Program-made: the position numbers and the translations under genes
DNA from: Chrysogorgia sp. JL179-B06
Lineage: Eukaryota > Cnidaria > Anthozoa > Scleralcyonacea > Chrysogorgiidae
Direction: 5' to 3'
NCBI GenBank assembly: GCA_035772405.1
Contig: JAYKKM010000070.1
Coordinates: 839,001-903,000 of the forward strand
Length of the DNA stretch: 64,000 bases
In this document: positions 54,010 through 64,000 of the stretch, piece after piece
How the letters are laid out: each line of letters starts with the position of its first letter
How positions within the stretch are numbered: the stretch's first letter is position 1
Notes under the pieces: generated by a model
Databases searched by the model: none
What the model saw: only the letters and a program-made list of their open reading frames with translations
Told to the model about the DNA's origin: nothing

Positions 54010-54012
<3 letters not shown>
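52068..54012. mobile_element. hAT-like DNA element in an intron
   Basis: The ends CAGTGGCGTGCGGT (52068) and ACCGCACGCCACTG (ending 54012) are inverted. The flanks are TATATATA-type on both sides, consistent with an 8-bp target duplication in an AT repeat. The 1,945-bp interior has no recognised transposase. It includes a near-palindrome at about 52789-52861 and repeated ATGGTTAGATGAGAACATAG segments at about 53053 and 53483. It is probably non-autonomous. The tandem duplication of the region starts inside it, at 52185. Confidence 0.6.
53030..53535 (+). repeat. Internal direct repeat pair
   Basis: About 85 bases, from ACTTTCAATCTGTTTGGAAA through AATACAACAAATGCGT, occur at about 53017-53106 and again at about 53450-53535, with one or two differences. 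The pair recurs in the second tandem copy (about 58922 and 59351). The frame 53101-53391 between them has no recognised domain. Confidence 0.6.

Positions 54013-54040
<28 letters not shown>
54013..54040. repeat. (TA)n microsatellite at hAT-like target site
   Basis: This is a run of about 14 TA units directly after the right end of the hAT-like element. Its length differs slightly in the second copy (59918-59946). Confidence 0.8.
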
Positions 54041-54043
<3 letters not shown>

Positions 54044-54204
54044 TATTTGTTGTATTGCAGGCCAGGTAGTTTGTCCTGCCAACATAATACAACCACAGGG
54101 CTGCAAATTCATATAACTTTAACTTATAATAAACGAAATTTATAAATATTTAATAAGCATAATAATATGTAACTTACCATTCATTATTTGAATATTTGGT
54201 ATAG

Positions 54205-54569
54205 ACAAATCACCAGAGCCTCAGACTAATGTTGGATGCGAAACGAAGCAAGGACGTGCCCTGGAGTTCATTCTAGGCCCGGCAACCAAGGAGGTGTTAA
54301 GGTACGACAAAGCACACAAAAGAATCAAGGCATCTCCAAATAATCATGATTACCTTCAAGATTACTTGGATAATTTGGCGGTGATGGAAACCAGGGTTTC
54401 CCGTGAACAGAGGTTAACGAAAGAACGGTTGAAGATTTGGGAGCGACGACACTTCGACCAATATTGCAAACTTCCGACTTCCCAAGATGTGCTCTCTGAT
54501 CCAGCTGCAAAGCTATTGATGGACAAGCTGAAATATTGCAAAGCCGTGGTCAAGCAGTGGAAAAAGTGA
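54205..54569 (+). CDS. Terminal exon of the acidic-protein gene, copy 1
   Basis: This is the last exon: acceptor TTGGTATAG, phase 1, joining the exon ending at 52036 to give Asp at the junction. It reads KSPEPQTNVGCETKQGRALE, then a helical, charged region (YLQDYLDNLAVMETRVSREQ, LKIWERRHFDQYCKL, LLMDKLKYCKAVVKQWKK), and stops with TGA at 54567. The function is not recognised; the helices may form a coiled coil. The exon is duplicated at 60112-60476 as part of the 5.9-kb tandem repeat, where it lacks its partner exon. Confidence 0.55.
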
Positions 54570-55210
54570 AATAAATGGTTCTTTTAGGACCCAAAGATAC
54601 AAATTAAACAAACCGGCTACCAATAATAAAAAGAATTAACAAACAAAAACGCTCGAACCAAACTTACATCGGTCAGTCGGGTAATCTATTTCGTACATAT
54701 TTGTTGTCTTGTAAAGCATTAGTAAATTGCTTTTGCTAGAGTTTGAAGAGCCAGTCAAATCAACATCAGAATACAGTATTAAATCTCCAGAAAAACATGA
54801 AGAGATATAAACGAACAAGAAACGTGTTTTTAAAATACAGTACTTTAAAAATCGTTTTCGTTGCTGAGCAACGGTAGTCCAGCGGCATATCATACCAATG
54901 TGTTATCTGTTGTTTCACTGCTATTATCACACAGGAAATTTTAATATAATAATGAAATACAACGGGTATCTGTTAAACTATTATTGCACAACTACTAACT
55001 TTTAAATAAGACACGATATTCAAGCGGGTTTAGAATACATTTGAATTGCAACCGTGATCAAATTAGCATGTTCTCTACACATGACTGAGTCTTAGCGGTC
55101 AACTCGTACCCAGACCCACGCGGTGGTTGGCGGCAAAATCAATATACGCGGGTCATTTTGCGTAAGTTCTGTTATTCGGTTTCAATTCATATTTACTTTA
55201 ATGCCAACAT
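54570..55210. other. Intergenic spacer
   Basis: No supported gene was found. The minus frame 54636-54893 has no recognised domain. Confidence 0.35.
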
Positions 55211-55466
55211 ATGGGCAAGCCAGATTTGAATACGCTCGTGATGGAGAAGAAGAGAAGGATGAGGAACAACAGGAAAAAGCATCACCGACAGCAGCGCGCT
55301 CTTGAAAAGCGCGCTGCTGCCGCTGATGTGATAGCACGCAAGATCGATGATGGCATCAACGAGCAGAAGATACTCACTGCAAATATGAGGCAAAATGGAG
55401 GAACCTATGCAAGGAAACCCGAGCACTTACGAGTAAAATACCAATCCAAAATCATCGCAGAAAGGT
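55211..55466 (+). CDS. Candidate exon: basic peptide, copy 1
   Basis: I do not recognise this protein. From an ATG at 55211 the frame reads a very basic stretch (EKKRRMRNNRKKHHRQQRAL) and then a helical part (ADVIARKIDDGINEQKILTA), reaching a donor GCAGAAAG|GTAAAA at 55467. The basic run could be nuclear targeting or RNA binding. It leaves phase 2, while the next recognisable exon (kinase, 56673) starts in phase 0, so they do not join directly. An exact-looking copy lies at 61118-61373. Confidence 0.35.
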
Positions 55467-56672
55467 AAAAGTTGAGTTAGAACAGTAATTTCGTATTATG
55501 ACTGATTATTAGCCAATTCCAAGCGTACCCCCTCCCCCCCGGGACGACTCGCGCGAAATTTTCTAAAAACAATGTTAATGCATTGCCTGGCACCAGTCAA
55601 TTGAAAAGCCGGACTCCCGACCCCGGGGCTATAACGGGACTTTGTCGGGGAGATACAAGGTTTTACCAAACATTGATCTTTTGGTAGACATGAAAAATCG
55701 GGTATGATGTAGCCAGGATTTAACACTTGTACAGTCTGGGAACTAACCGATTTAGCATGATGAGATGCTTCAGACGAAAAAGCTGACGAAAAAGGAAATC
55801 CTACTATTAAATTCAAACTTTTGTTATGCTTTTTACAATTAGACTATTATTGTTGGTTTCACATTCCCACCAAAGGGTTGGTGGTTCTGTCCGAAGTGCA
55901 AGCATATGCACAAAAAATGTAGAACAGTTATTAAAAGACGAAATGAGCAAAACAAATAGAAAGCCTTAACATTTTTATAATATATATATATAATTTTTGT
56001 AATATATCTGATATAATATTAAAGAATTATTCCAAAACATCAATGTACATAAAGCATGATTTCAAATGTCCCAACCCTGGAAAGTTCCAAAGAGATGCAC
56101 ACATTTTGAATTGATTGATACATTACATTTACTATACTGTATAATGCATAATGCATACACATACTGTCTCAGCATATTTTTTAATGCTTTGTGGGTGGTG
56201 TAGTATGGACTATAATAAACTATACAACTCCCGGTATGGCAAAGCATTGTGGTAGTTGTAGTTAAATGACAGTTCATAATATTGTGTTTGTACACAGACT
56301 TGCTATTAAGGCCATAATGGCTAGCCGAGTCAGCCAACTTAAATGTTGTTACTATAGGTGCTTGTGTATGGCACTCTGGTACGGCCCTCTTGGCCAGCCA
56401 CTGATATTATTCTGAATGCAGTGCCAAAATCACACAGACATATAGTGCCTGGGCTTGGCCACCATTTGGATTGTGCTAGTTTTGAGCACTGCATACTTGA
56501 TTTGTGCCCCAAAATAGGCACTGGGGTCTCGTTATTAAAGCAAAATTCTATAATTTAGAAATCAAAAAATGATATTCATAAACAAAAATGACATTTTACA
56601 CCCTTAATTGTAATCGGAAATGTAATGTAGCTGTTGCAGATGCTTATATATTTATTTAAATATAATCTTTAG
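55467..56672. other. Intronic or intergenic stretch
   Basis: A C-rich/G-rich patch occurs at 55528-55545 and 55618-55645. No coding was recognised, and no repeat edges were seen. Confidence 0.35.
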
Positions 56673-57458
56673 GTCACAACAGATGCTGCTGGATTTACAA
56701 GTTCCTCACAGACCATTAATGTTTCTGTTAATCAGATTGGTCCTGGTGAGCTAGCACCACTTGAACAAAATGTTGGTGCAAACATTGGTGCTGGCACATA
56801 TGGAGAATGCAGTTTAAAGACATACAAACGGCTTGGCATTATTGTCCTTGAAAAGCAGGTGGAATCATCAGATGTAAAAGCTGTTATCACTGAAGCACAG
56901 TGCATGAACACATTAACACATCAATGCATTCCACAATTGCTAGGAGTGCAAATTGAACAGAAACCATACTCACTGGTAATGGAATTTGTTGGTAACAACA
57001 TGGAATCAATAACATTCCATAAGTTGTTGCTGCAAAGCATGCAAAAACAATCGCCACTTAGTAACAAAGAGTGGATCTCTGTTTGTATTGACATAACAGA
57101 AGCTGTCCAACACAGTCACCTCAAAGGCTTTTTGCATTGTCATCTAAAGACAAACAATGTACTTGTGTCTCAGGAGAGGGGCTTTGTCATAGATTTTGGC
57201 AAAGCTTGTAAAATTTCAAAGCCATCCGCTAAGAAGTACACATCCTTTTATCCACACATTGCCCCAGAGATCTTAAGAGGTCAACCAGTTGGTACTTCAA
57301 GTGACATGTTTTCACTTGGAGTAATTTTGTACACAGTTGGGAAAGCAATACAGATTACATCTATAAAATATCTAGGGGAAAAATGCAAAGACACCAATTC
57401 ACTTGCACGACCATCTGTCCCTGAAGTGCTGAGAAGGATGAGAGAAGATCCAGAGTGA
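56673..57458 (+). CDS. Protein-kinase-like exon, HRD Asp missing, copy 1
   Basis: This is one exon of 262 codons after an ATCTTTAG acceptor, phase 0, ending in TGA. It holds a protein kinase fold: Gly loop NIGAGTYGECSL (about 56790-56825), a Lys in the VLEKQ strand, Glu in VITEAQCM, the catalytic loop LHCHLKTNNVL (about 57132-57165), DFG in VIDFGKA (about 57189-57209) and APEILRG. The loop reads HCH where active kinases have HRD, so the catalytic base Asp is lost, while Lys, Asn and DFG remain. It is therefore probably a pseudokinase or ATP-binding scaffold. Related kinases are multicopy in cnidarians as I recall them. Upstream exons are not identified. Confidence 0.65.
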   Translation, partial: VTTDAAGFTSSSQTINVSVNQIGPGELAPLEQNVGANIGAGTYGECSLKTYKRLGIIVLEKQVESSDVKAVITEAQCMNTLTHQCIPQLLGVQIEQKPYSLVMEFVGNNMESITFHKLLLQSMQKQSPLSNKEWISVCIDITEAVQHSHLKGFLHCHLKTNNVLVSQERGFVIDFGKACKISKPSAKKYTSFYPHIAPEILRGQPVGTSSDMFSLGVILYTVGKAIQITSIKYLGEKCKDTNSLARPSVPEVLRRMREDPE

Positions 57459-58089
57459 GAAATTGACTCTTAATAGCTACAATAAAAAAAGATACATAAA
57501 TAATACAATACTGTATACAGCTAATTTAATTAAGGACTTAAGGTTGTTCTTTAAGGTCAAAACTCAAAACCTCAAACTCTAGATGCGAAAAGCACGAATG
57601 GGCTTGTGTGTGTGCAAGTTAGTTTGAATTATTACGTGTTGTCCATGTGATACAAAATAAAGGACAACCTTAATTGAATTAGTAAATAGAGTGCTGCGTA
57701 GACAGTGTTTTGAATATATAGCAAAGTGAAAAGGTGGTAAACTGCCAAGAATTTAGTGACGAGATACTGACGTTTCGAGCGGAGCCCTTCATCAGAGTAA
57801 GACGAGATGAAATGAAATAAATAGGGCTTATATATATATGCCAAAAGGGTGTCACAAGTAGAAAGTAGCCAATCAAATGCACGGGAGATAAACAAACTAA
57901 TAATTAATGAGATGGGAAACGTTAGATCATTTGCTATTTTTAACAGTCGATCAGCAAGCAGACTGAGGGGGCGGGAGAAATGACAGGTCCAATATTCAAG
58001 GGGATTAGGCGATAATATTAGCATAAGAAACAAAAACTTGAAAAGGAATGAAAGCCAATTGTATAATAATTGTATACCTTAGGTAAAAA
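57459..58089. other. 3' flank of kinase exon to duplication boundary
   Basis: A TTTAAGGTCAAAACTCAAAACCTC-type low-complexity patch lies near 57552. The minus frame 57632-58033 crosses the Penelope-type motif and is unrecognised. The duplication junction is at 58090. Confidence 0.35.
57720..57800 (-). ncRNA. Hammerhead-like / Penelope-type terminal motif, copy 1
   Basis: On the minus strand the motif is CTGATGA (57795-57789), a GGGCTCCGCTC stem-loop, then GAAAC (57776 downward) and GTCAGTATC. This is the hammerhead core order. The short third stem is not convincing, so activity is doubtful. It marks a Penelope-type repeat remnant. Confidence 0.4.
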
Positions 58090-59914
58090 CTCTGCGGGGA
58101 ATCAAGTGGATTATAAACGGCTTATCTTCATCTTCTTCTGTTATTGGTTGTTGTAATATTGCGCCCTGCTCGATCAATACTCATGCTATTGCTTGATTAT
58201 TAACCAAGGGCAAGCGGCTTCATATCTCAAAATCAACAATTGCGCATGTGCTAAAATACGTTGGGAAGTTCCAATTCGACGAATTTTCACTGAAGGCAAG
58301 CAGCGCTTCTGAGGGCACCGCTTGATAGTTGATTGGTCAATAGGCGCGTTGTTCTAAATATATAATGCATATAAATAATGAAGACTCAGTCGTTGGTGAA
58401 TGGTGATATAATTTGAAAGGTAATGTTTAGTTCTCTATGTCAGTTATTTACTTATTCCCCTAAAAGTATTTATTGTTTATTTAATTGTTTAAACGTGCAT
58501 TGAATCAGTGACAATCACAGAGATTTAATGTTTGCGTACGCGCTGTGTTATCAACTATGATTCATCAACTGAAATACTCCAATGCTTCAGAATAGCTAAT
58601 ACTATAAGCTAAAATCACTGACCCTTCTCGGATAGTCTAAAACATACGAGACACGGTTTCGTCTGTTTGCCATTATAAGATAAGACGTTATGTACCAATC
58701 TATATTAATCCATATAATATCATGTGGTATTGCCAATACCACATGATATTATCTGGATTAATATAGAGAACATACCAGACACAAATTGTTCGACGCACGT
58801 TCACGTAGCCAACAAAATAAACGATCATGTTTAATTACTTTAATAACCCTTTACGTGTCTTTTGCTGCTCAAATTTGACGCAACTATTTAATCATGCAAT
58901 AATGGTGATCTTTAGTGACAACTTTCAATCTGTTTGGAAATGTGCGCAACTCTATTTATGGTTAGATGAGAACATAGCTGAGAAGCAATCTGTTTAATAC
59001 AACAAATGCGTAAATCTATATTATCGTTATCAGTCAGGAGCTCAAAAAAGGAAGGAAAGGGAGAAAACCCTTTTGGCTATAGATGCAAAGAAGACAAGGA
59101 AAATAACTTCGTTCATGACGAGCACGATTGCTTCTGCATCAGTATCAGTGCAAGTGCAACTGCCCACAACTCCAGTGGCTCCATCTCAGGGTTGGCAAAT
59201 CGTCTTATATTGTTTCTTCTTGTATTTTCTTATATTAATATAAGAAGATTTAGTTTTTGGCAAAATCTTATATTATTCTCATTGATTATAAGATAAAAAT
59301 TCAAATTGAGGTGTCTTTCTGAACAGTCATAATATGACGTCATCAATATGACTTTCAATCTGTTTGGAAATGTGCGCAACTTTATTTATGGTTAGATGAG
59401 AACATAGCTAAGAAGCAATCTGTTTAATACAACAAATGCGTGACACCTTCATGACGTAATCGATTACGCGGTTCTCTGGTAGAATAAAGTTTATTAATAA
59501 AATAAATTCAGTATATCATCCAGAGTGGGTATTTCAATTGCAAAATATGAACTGTATACTGTTATCAGGAATCACCAATATTATAAACTATTCCTTAATT
59601 CTTCTGATAGAGTTCTGGGCAGTATTTCTACATTATTTTTAACTGGCTGAAGAAAATATATCTACTTTTAACTCTTGACTCATGCAAAGCAAAGACCCAG
59701 TGAATTAACATGTTTATCGTAAAAAAGATATGAATAATACCCTGCTTGTCAGATAAATTTATTTGAAAACTCGTTCCTGAAATCGCTGGAAATGCACTTC
59801 TGGCGCTTTCGAAATTCAACATTTTCTGGGGGGGGCCTGCCCCCAAACCCCCCTAGGTGCTATCCTTCAACTGGCCAGTTGAGCTTGTCTAACAATTCCT
59901 GTCACCGCACGCCA

Positions 59915-59917
<3 letters not shown>
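58090..59917. mobile_element. hAT-like element, copy 2, lacking its left end
   Basis: This is the duplicated part of the hAT-like element, missing the first 117 bases including the left terminal repeat. The right end ACCGCACGCCACTG is intact (ending 59917). In this copy the internal palindrome (about 58694-58766) is perfect at a site where copy 1 has a mismatch. Confidence 0.65.
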
Positions 59918-59951
<34 letters not shown>

Positions 59952-60111
59952 ATTTGTTGTATTGTAGGCCAGGTAGTTTGTCCTGCCAACATAATACAAC
60001 CACAGGGCTGCAAATTCATATAACTTTAACTTATAATAAACGAAATTTATAAATATTTAATAAGCATAATAATATGTAACTTACCATTCATTATTTGAAT
60101 ATTTGGTATAG

Positions 60112-60476
60112 ACAAATCACCAGAGCCTCAGACTAATGTTGGATGCGAAACGAAGCAAGGACGTGCCCTGGAGTTCATTCTAGGCCCGGCAACCAAGGAG
60201 GTGTTAAGGTACGACAAAGCACACAAAAGAATCAAGGCATCTCCAAATAATCATGATTACCTTCAAGATTACTTGGATAATTTGGCGGTGATGGAAACCA
60301 GGGTTTCCCGTGAACAGAGGTTAACGAAAGAACGGTTGAAGATTTGGGAGCGACGACACTTCGACCAATATTGCAAACTTCCGACTTCCCAAGATGTGCT
60401 CTCTGATCCAGCTGCAAAGCTATTGATGGACAAGCTGAAATATTGCAAAGCCGTGGTCAAGCAGTGGAAAAAGTGA
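60112..60476 (+). CDS. Terminal exon of the acidic-protein gene, copy 2 (orphan)
   Basis: This is the same exon as 54205-54569, coding for the same residues as far as compared, with the same TTGGTATAG acceptor. Because the duplication starts downstream of the penultimate exon, no partner exon lies directly upstream. Transcripts reading through from the first gene could use either terminal exon, skipping or including the copies. A substitution just after the stop (AAATAAATGG to AAAGAAATGG) is one of the copy differences. Confidence 0.5.
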
Positions 60477-61117
60477 AAGAAATGGTTCTTTTAGGACCCA
60501 AAGATACAAATTAAACAAACCGGCTACCAATAATAAAAAGAATTAACAAACAAAAACGCTCGAACCAAACTTACATCGGTCAGTCGGGTAATCTATTTCG
60601 TACATATTTGTTGTCTTGTAAAGCATTAGTAAATTGCTTTTGCTAGAGTTTGAAGAGCCAGTCAAATCAACATCAGAATACAGTATTAAATCTCCAGAAA
60701 AACATGAAGAGATATAAACGAACAAGAAACGTGTTTTTAAAATACAGTACTTTAAAAATCGTTTTCGTTGCTGAGCAACGGTAGTCCAGCGGCATATCAT
60801 ACCAATGTGTTATCTGTTGTTTCACTGCTATTATCACACAGGAAATTTTAATATAATAATGAAATACAACGGGTATCTGTTAAACTATTATTGCACAACT
60901 ACTAACTTTTAAATAAGACACGATATTCAAGCGGGTTTAGAATACATTTGAATTGCAACCGTGATCAAATTAGCATGTTCTCTACACATGACTGAGTCTT
61001 AGCGGTCAACTCGTACCCAGACCCACGCGGTGGTTGGCGGCAAAATCAATATACGCGGGTCATTTTGCGTAAGTTCTGTTATTCGGTTTCAATTCATATT
61101 TACTTTAATGCCAACAT

Positions 61118-61373
61118 ATGGGCAAGCCAGATTTGAATACGCTCGTGATGGAGAAGAAGAGAAGGATGAGGAACAACAGGAAAAAGCATCACCGACAGCA
61201 GCGCGCTCTTGAAAAGCGCGCTGCTGCCGCTGATGTGATAGCACGCAAGATCGATGATGGCATCAACGAGCAGAAGATACTCACTGCAAATATGAGGCAA
61301 AATGGAGGAACCTATGCAAGGAAACCCGAGCACTTACGAGTAAAATACCAATCCAAAATCATCGCAGAAAGGT
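61118..61373 (+). CDS. Candidate exon: basic peptide, copy 2
   Basis: This is a copy of 55211-55466 with the same reading frame and donor GCAGAAAG|GTAAAA. The protein is unrecognised; see copy 1 for the composition. Its preservation says little, since the whole unit is nearly identical. Confidence 0.35.
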
Positions 61374-62578
61374 AAAAGTTGAGTTAGAACAGTAATTTCG
61401 TATTATGACTGATTATTAGCCAATTCCAAGCGTACCCCCTCCCCCCCGGGACGACTCGCGCGAAATTTTCTAAAAACAATGTTAATGCATTGCCTGGCAC
61501 CAGTCAATTGAAAAGCCGGACTCCCGACCCCGGGGCTATAACGGGACTTTGTCGGGGAGATACAAGGTTTTACCAAACATTGATCTTTTGGTAGACATGA
61601 AAAATCGGGTATGATGTAGCCAGGATTTAACACTTGTACAGTCTGGGAACTAACCGATTTAGCATGATGAGATGCTTCAGACGAAAAAGCTGACGAAAAA
61701 AGGAAATCCTACTATTAAATTCAAACTTTTGTTATGCTTTTTACAATTAGACTATTATTGTTGGTTTCACATTCCCACCAAAGGGTTGGTGGTTCTGTCC
61801 GAAGTGCAAGCATATGCACAAAAAATGTAGAACAGTTATTAAAAGACGAAATGAGCAAAACAAATAGAAAGCCTTAACATTTTTATAATATATATATAAT
61901 TTTTGTAATATATCTGATATAATATTAAAGAATTATTCCAAAACATCAATGTACATAAAGCATGATTTCAAATGTCCCAACCCTGGAAAGTTCCAAAGAG
62001 ATGCACACATTTTGAATTGATTGATACATTACATTTACTATACTGTATAATGCATAATGCATACACATACTGTCTCAGCATATTTTTTAATGCTTTGTGG
62101 GTGGTGTAGTATGGACTATAATAAACTATACAACTCCCGGTATGGCAAAGCATTGTGGTAGTTGTAGTTAAATGACAGTTCATAATATTGTGTTTGTACA
62201 CAGACTTGCTATTAAGGCCATAATGGCTAGCCGAGTCAGCCAACTTAAATGTTGTTACTATAGGTGCTTGTGTATGGCACTCTGGTACGGCCCTCTTGGC
62301 CAGCCACTGATATTATTCTGAATGCAGTGCCAAAATCACACAGACATATAGTGCCTGGGCTTGGCCACCATTTGGATTGTGCTAGTTTTGAGCACTGCAT
62401 ACTTGATTTGTGCCCCAAAATAGGCACTGGGGTCTCGTTATTAAAGCAAAATTCTATAATTTAGAAATCAAAAAATGATATTCATAAACAAAAATGACAT
62501 TTTACACCCTTAATTGTAATCGGAAATGTAATGTAGCTGTTGCAGATGCTTATATATTTATTTAAATATAATCTTTAG

Positions 62579-63364
62579 GTCACAACAGATGCTGCTGGAT
62601 TTACAAGTTCCTCACAGACCATTAATGTTTCTGTTAATCAGATTGGTCCTGGTGAGCTAGCACCACTTGAACAAAATGTTGGTGCAAACATTGGTGCTGG
62701 CACATATGGAGAATGCAGTTTAAAGACATACAAACGGCTTGGCATTATTGTCCTTGAAAAGCAGGTGGAATCATCAGATGTAAAAGCTGTTATCACTGAA
62801 GCACAGTGCATGAACACATTAACACATCAATGCATTCCACAATTGCTAGGAGTGCAAATTGAACAGAAACCATACTCACTGGTAATGGAATTTGTTGGTA
62901 ACAACATGGAATCAATAACATTCCATAAGTTGTTGCTGCAAAGCATGCAAAAACAATCGCCACTTAGTAACAAAGAGTGGATCTCTGTTTGTATTGACAT
63001 AACAGAAGCTGTCCAACACAGTCACCTCAAAGGCTTTTTGCATTGTCATCTAAAGACAAACAATGTACTTGTGTCTCAGGAGAGGGGCTTTGTCATAGAT
63101 TTTGGCAAAGCTTGTAAAATTTCAAAGCCATCCGCTAAGAAGTACACATCCTTTTATCCACACATTGCCCCAGAGATCTTAAGAGGTCAACCAGTTGGTA
63201 CTTCAAGTGACATGTTTTCACTTGGAGTAATTTTGTACACAGTTGGGAAAGCAATACAGATTACATCTATAAAATATCTAGGGGAAAAATGCAAAGACAC
63301 CAATCCACTTGCACGACCATCTGTCCCTGAAGTGCTGAGAAGGATGAGAGAAGATCCAGAGTGA
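62579..63364 (+). CDS. Protein-kinase-like exon, HRD Asp missing, copy 2
   Basis: This is the copy of the exon at 56673-57458, same length and frame. The only coding change I noticed is Ser to Pro at about 63305 (TNSLARPS to TNPLARPS), in the C-lobe before the conserved ARPS motif. Pro fits the family pattern here as I remember it (xxPxxRPS), so copy 2 may hold the ancestral residue. The catalytic loop is again HCHLKTNN. The exon remains open to TGA at 63362-63364. Confidence 0.65.
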   Translation, partial: VTTDAAGFTSSSQTINVSVNQIGPGELAPLEQNVGANIGAGTYGECSLKTYKRLGIIVLEKQVESSDVKAVITEAQCMNTLTHQCIPQLLGVQIEQKPYSLVMEFVGNNMESITFHKLLLQSMQKQSPLSNKEWISVCIDITEAVQHSHLKGFLHCHLKTNNVLVSQERGFVIDFGKACKISKPSAKKYTSFYPHIAPEILRGQPVGTSSDMFSLGVILYTVGKAIQITSIKYLGEKCKDTNPLARPSVPEVLRRMREDPE

Positions 63365-63625
63365 GAAATTGACTCTTAATAGCTACAATAAAAAAAGATA
63401 CATAAATAATACAATACTGTATACAGCTAATTTAATTAAGGACTTAAGGTTGTTCTTTAAGGTCAAAACTCAAAACCTCAAACTCTAGATGCGAAAAGCA
63501 CGAATGGGCTTGTGTGTGTGCAAGTTAGTTTGAATTATTACGTGTTGTCCATGTGATACAAAATAAAGGACAACCTTAATTGAATTAGTAAATAGAGTGC
63601 TGCGTAGACAGTGTTTTGAATATAT

Positions 63626-63706
63626 AGCAAAGTGAAAAGGTGGTAAACTGCCAAGAATTTAGTGACGAGATACTGACGTTTCGAGCGGAGCCCTTCATCA
63701 GAGTAA
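63626..63706 (-). ncRNA. Hammerhead-like / Penelope-type terminal motif, copy 2
   Basis: This is the duplicate of the motif at 57720-57800, with the same CTGATGA...GAAAC order on the minus strand. Confidence 0.4.
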
Positions 63707-64000
63707 GACGAGATGAAATGAAATAAATAGGGCTTATATATATATGCCAAAAGGGTGTCACAAGTAGAAAGTAGCCAATCAAATGCACGGGAGATAAACA
63801 AACTAATAATTAATGAGATGGGAAACGTTAGATCATTTGCTATTTTTAACAGTCGATCAGCAAGCAGACTGAGGGGGCGGGAGAAATGACAGGTCCAATA
63901 TTCAAGGGGATTAGGCGATAATATTAGCATAAGAAACAAAAACTTGAAAAGGAATGAAAGCCAATTGTATAATAATTGTATACCTTAGGTAAAAACTCTG

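Larger units (their letters stand above)
52185..64000 (+). repeat. 5.9-kb tandem duplication (two full copies)
   Basis: Copy 1 is 52185-58089 and copy 2 is 58090-63995, a period of 5,905-5,907 bases. I noticed about seven substitutions and a few microsatellite or homopolymer length changes, so identity is near 99.8%. The unit holds most of the hAT-like element, the last exon of the acidic gene, the basic-peptide exon, the kinase exon and a Penelope-type motif. CTCTG occurs at both unit edges, and the window's final five bases are CTCTG again. A third copy or a microhomology junction would look the same here. Confidence 0.95.

Noticed and set aside
54013..54040. (TA)n run as a promoter element
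   Set aside because: It is a microsatellite at a transposon target site and varies in length between the two copies.
55267..55330. GCGCGCTCTTGAAAAGCGCGC hairpin as a terminator or regulatory RNA
   Set aside because: It falls inside the basic-peptide frame and is most simply coding; no independent support was seen.
57632..58033. 133-residue minus-strand frame, also at 63538-63939
   Set aside because: It crosses a Penelope-type terminal motif, has no recognised domain, and is repeated only because the whole 5.9-kb unit is duplicated.

Overview
This window looks like intergenic DNA of an invertebrate animal, most probably a cnidarian (anemone, coral or hydroid). The grounds are AT-rich sequence with introns and GT-AG splice sites, no bacterial gene organisation, and a transposon mix typical of such genomes: BEL/Pao, Penelope-like, CR1/L2-type and other LINEs, Helitron-associated DUF6570, hAT-like and MULE-like DNA elements, and DUF6589, DUF3987 and kinase multicopy families. 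The clade call is inference; a sponge or another marine invertebrate is possible. I see no rRNA, no functional tRNA, no CRISPR and no operon.

Layout. 1-6.9 kb: 3' portion of a BEL/Pao LTR retrotransposon (gag, protease, RT, RNase H, integrase, DUF5641) broken by many frameshifts, then its probable 3' LTR. 8.3-14.1 kb: a palindrome-rich zone with foldback/MITE-like units, two TGCATGCA-rich arrays in opposite orientation, a 117-bp perfect inverted repeat with a second one nested on its arm, and a LINE 3' end. 14.4-15.8 kb: Penelope-like fragments in opposing orientation. 17.7-18.8 kb: a 1.1-kb element with 40-bp terminal inverted repeats. 20.6-21.4 kb: a decayed SAP-motif multicopy gene. 23.4-26.5 kb: a decayed Helitron-type protein with a 2A ribosome-skipping motif, an OTU-like domain lacking its cysteine, K/N/P-rich repeats and DUF6570. 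It is cut by a LINE, which is itself cut by an opposite-strand LINE (26.5-28.5 kb). 32-34 kb: another LINE. 34.7-41.3 kb: Penelope, BEL, LINE and MULE-like remnants among possible host-type exons (HMG-like, DUF3987-like).

42.0-47.4 kb is the most interesting unit: a 5,409-bp DNA transposon with identical 85-bp terminal inverted repeats and a perfect 7-bp target duplication. It carries two convergent spliced genes, a RecQ-type helicase (+) and a DUF6589 protein (-). 51.7-64.0 kb: the 3' end of an acidic-protein gene with a hAT-like element in its intron. A 5.9-kb segment containing its last exon, a basic-peptide exon and a pseudokinase exon (HRD changed to HCH) is tandemly duplicated at near identity, and the window ends within five bases of a possible third copy.

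How it fits together: almost all recognisable coding sequence is transposon-derived and most is broken. The best candidates for intact coding are the two kinase exons, the acidic-gene exons and, apart from small lesions, the RecQ gene. No database search was possible; family calls rest on motifs read by eye.
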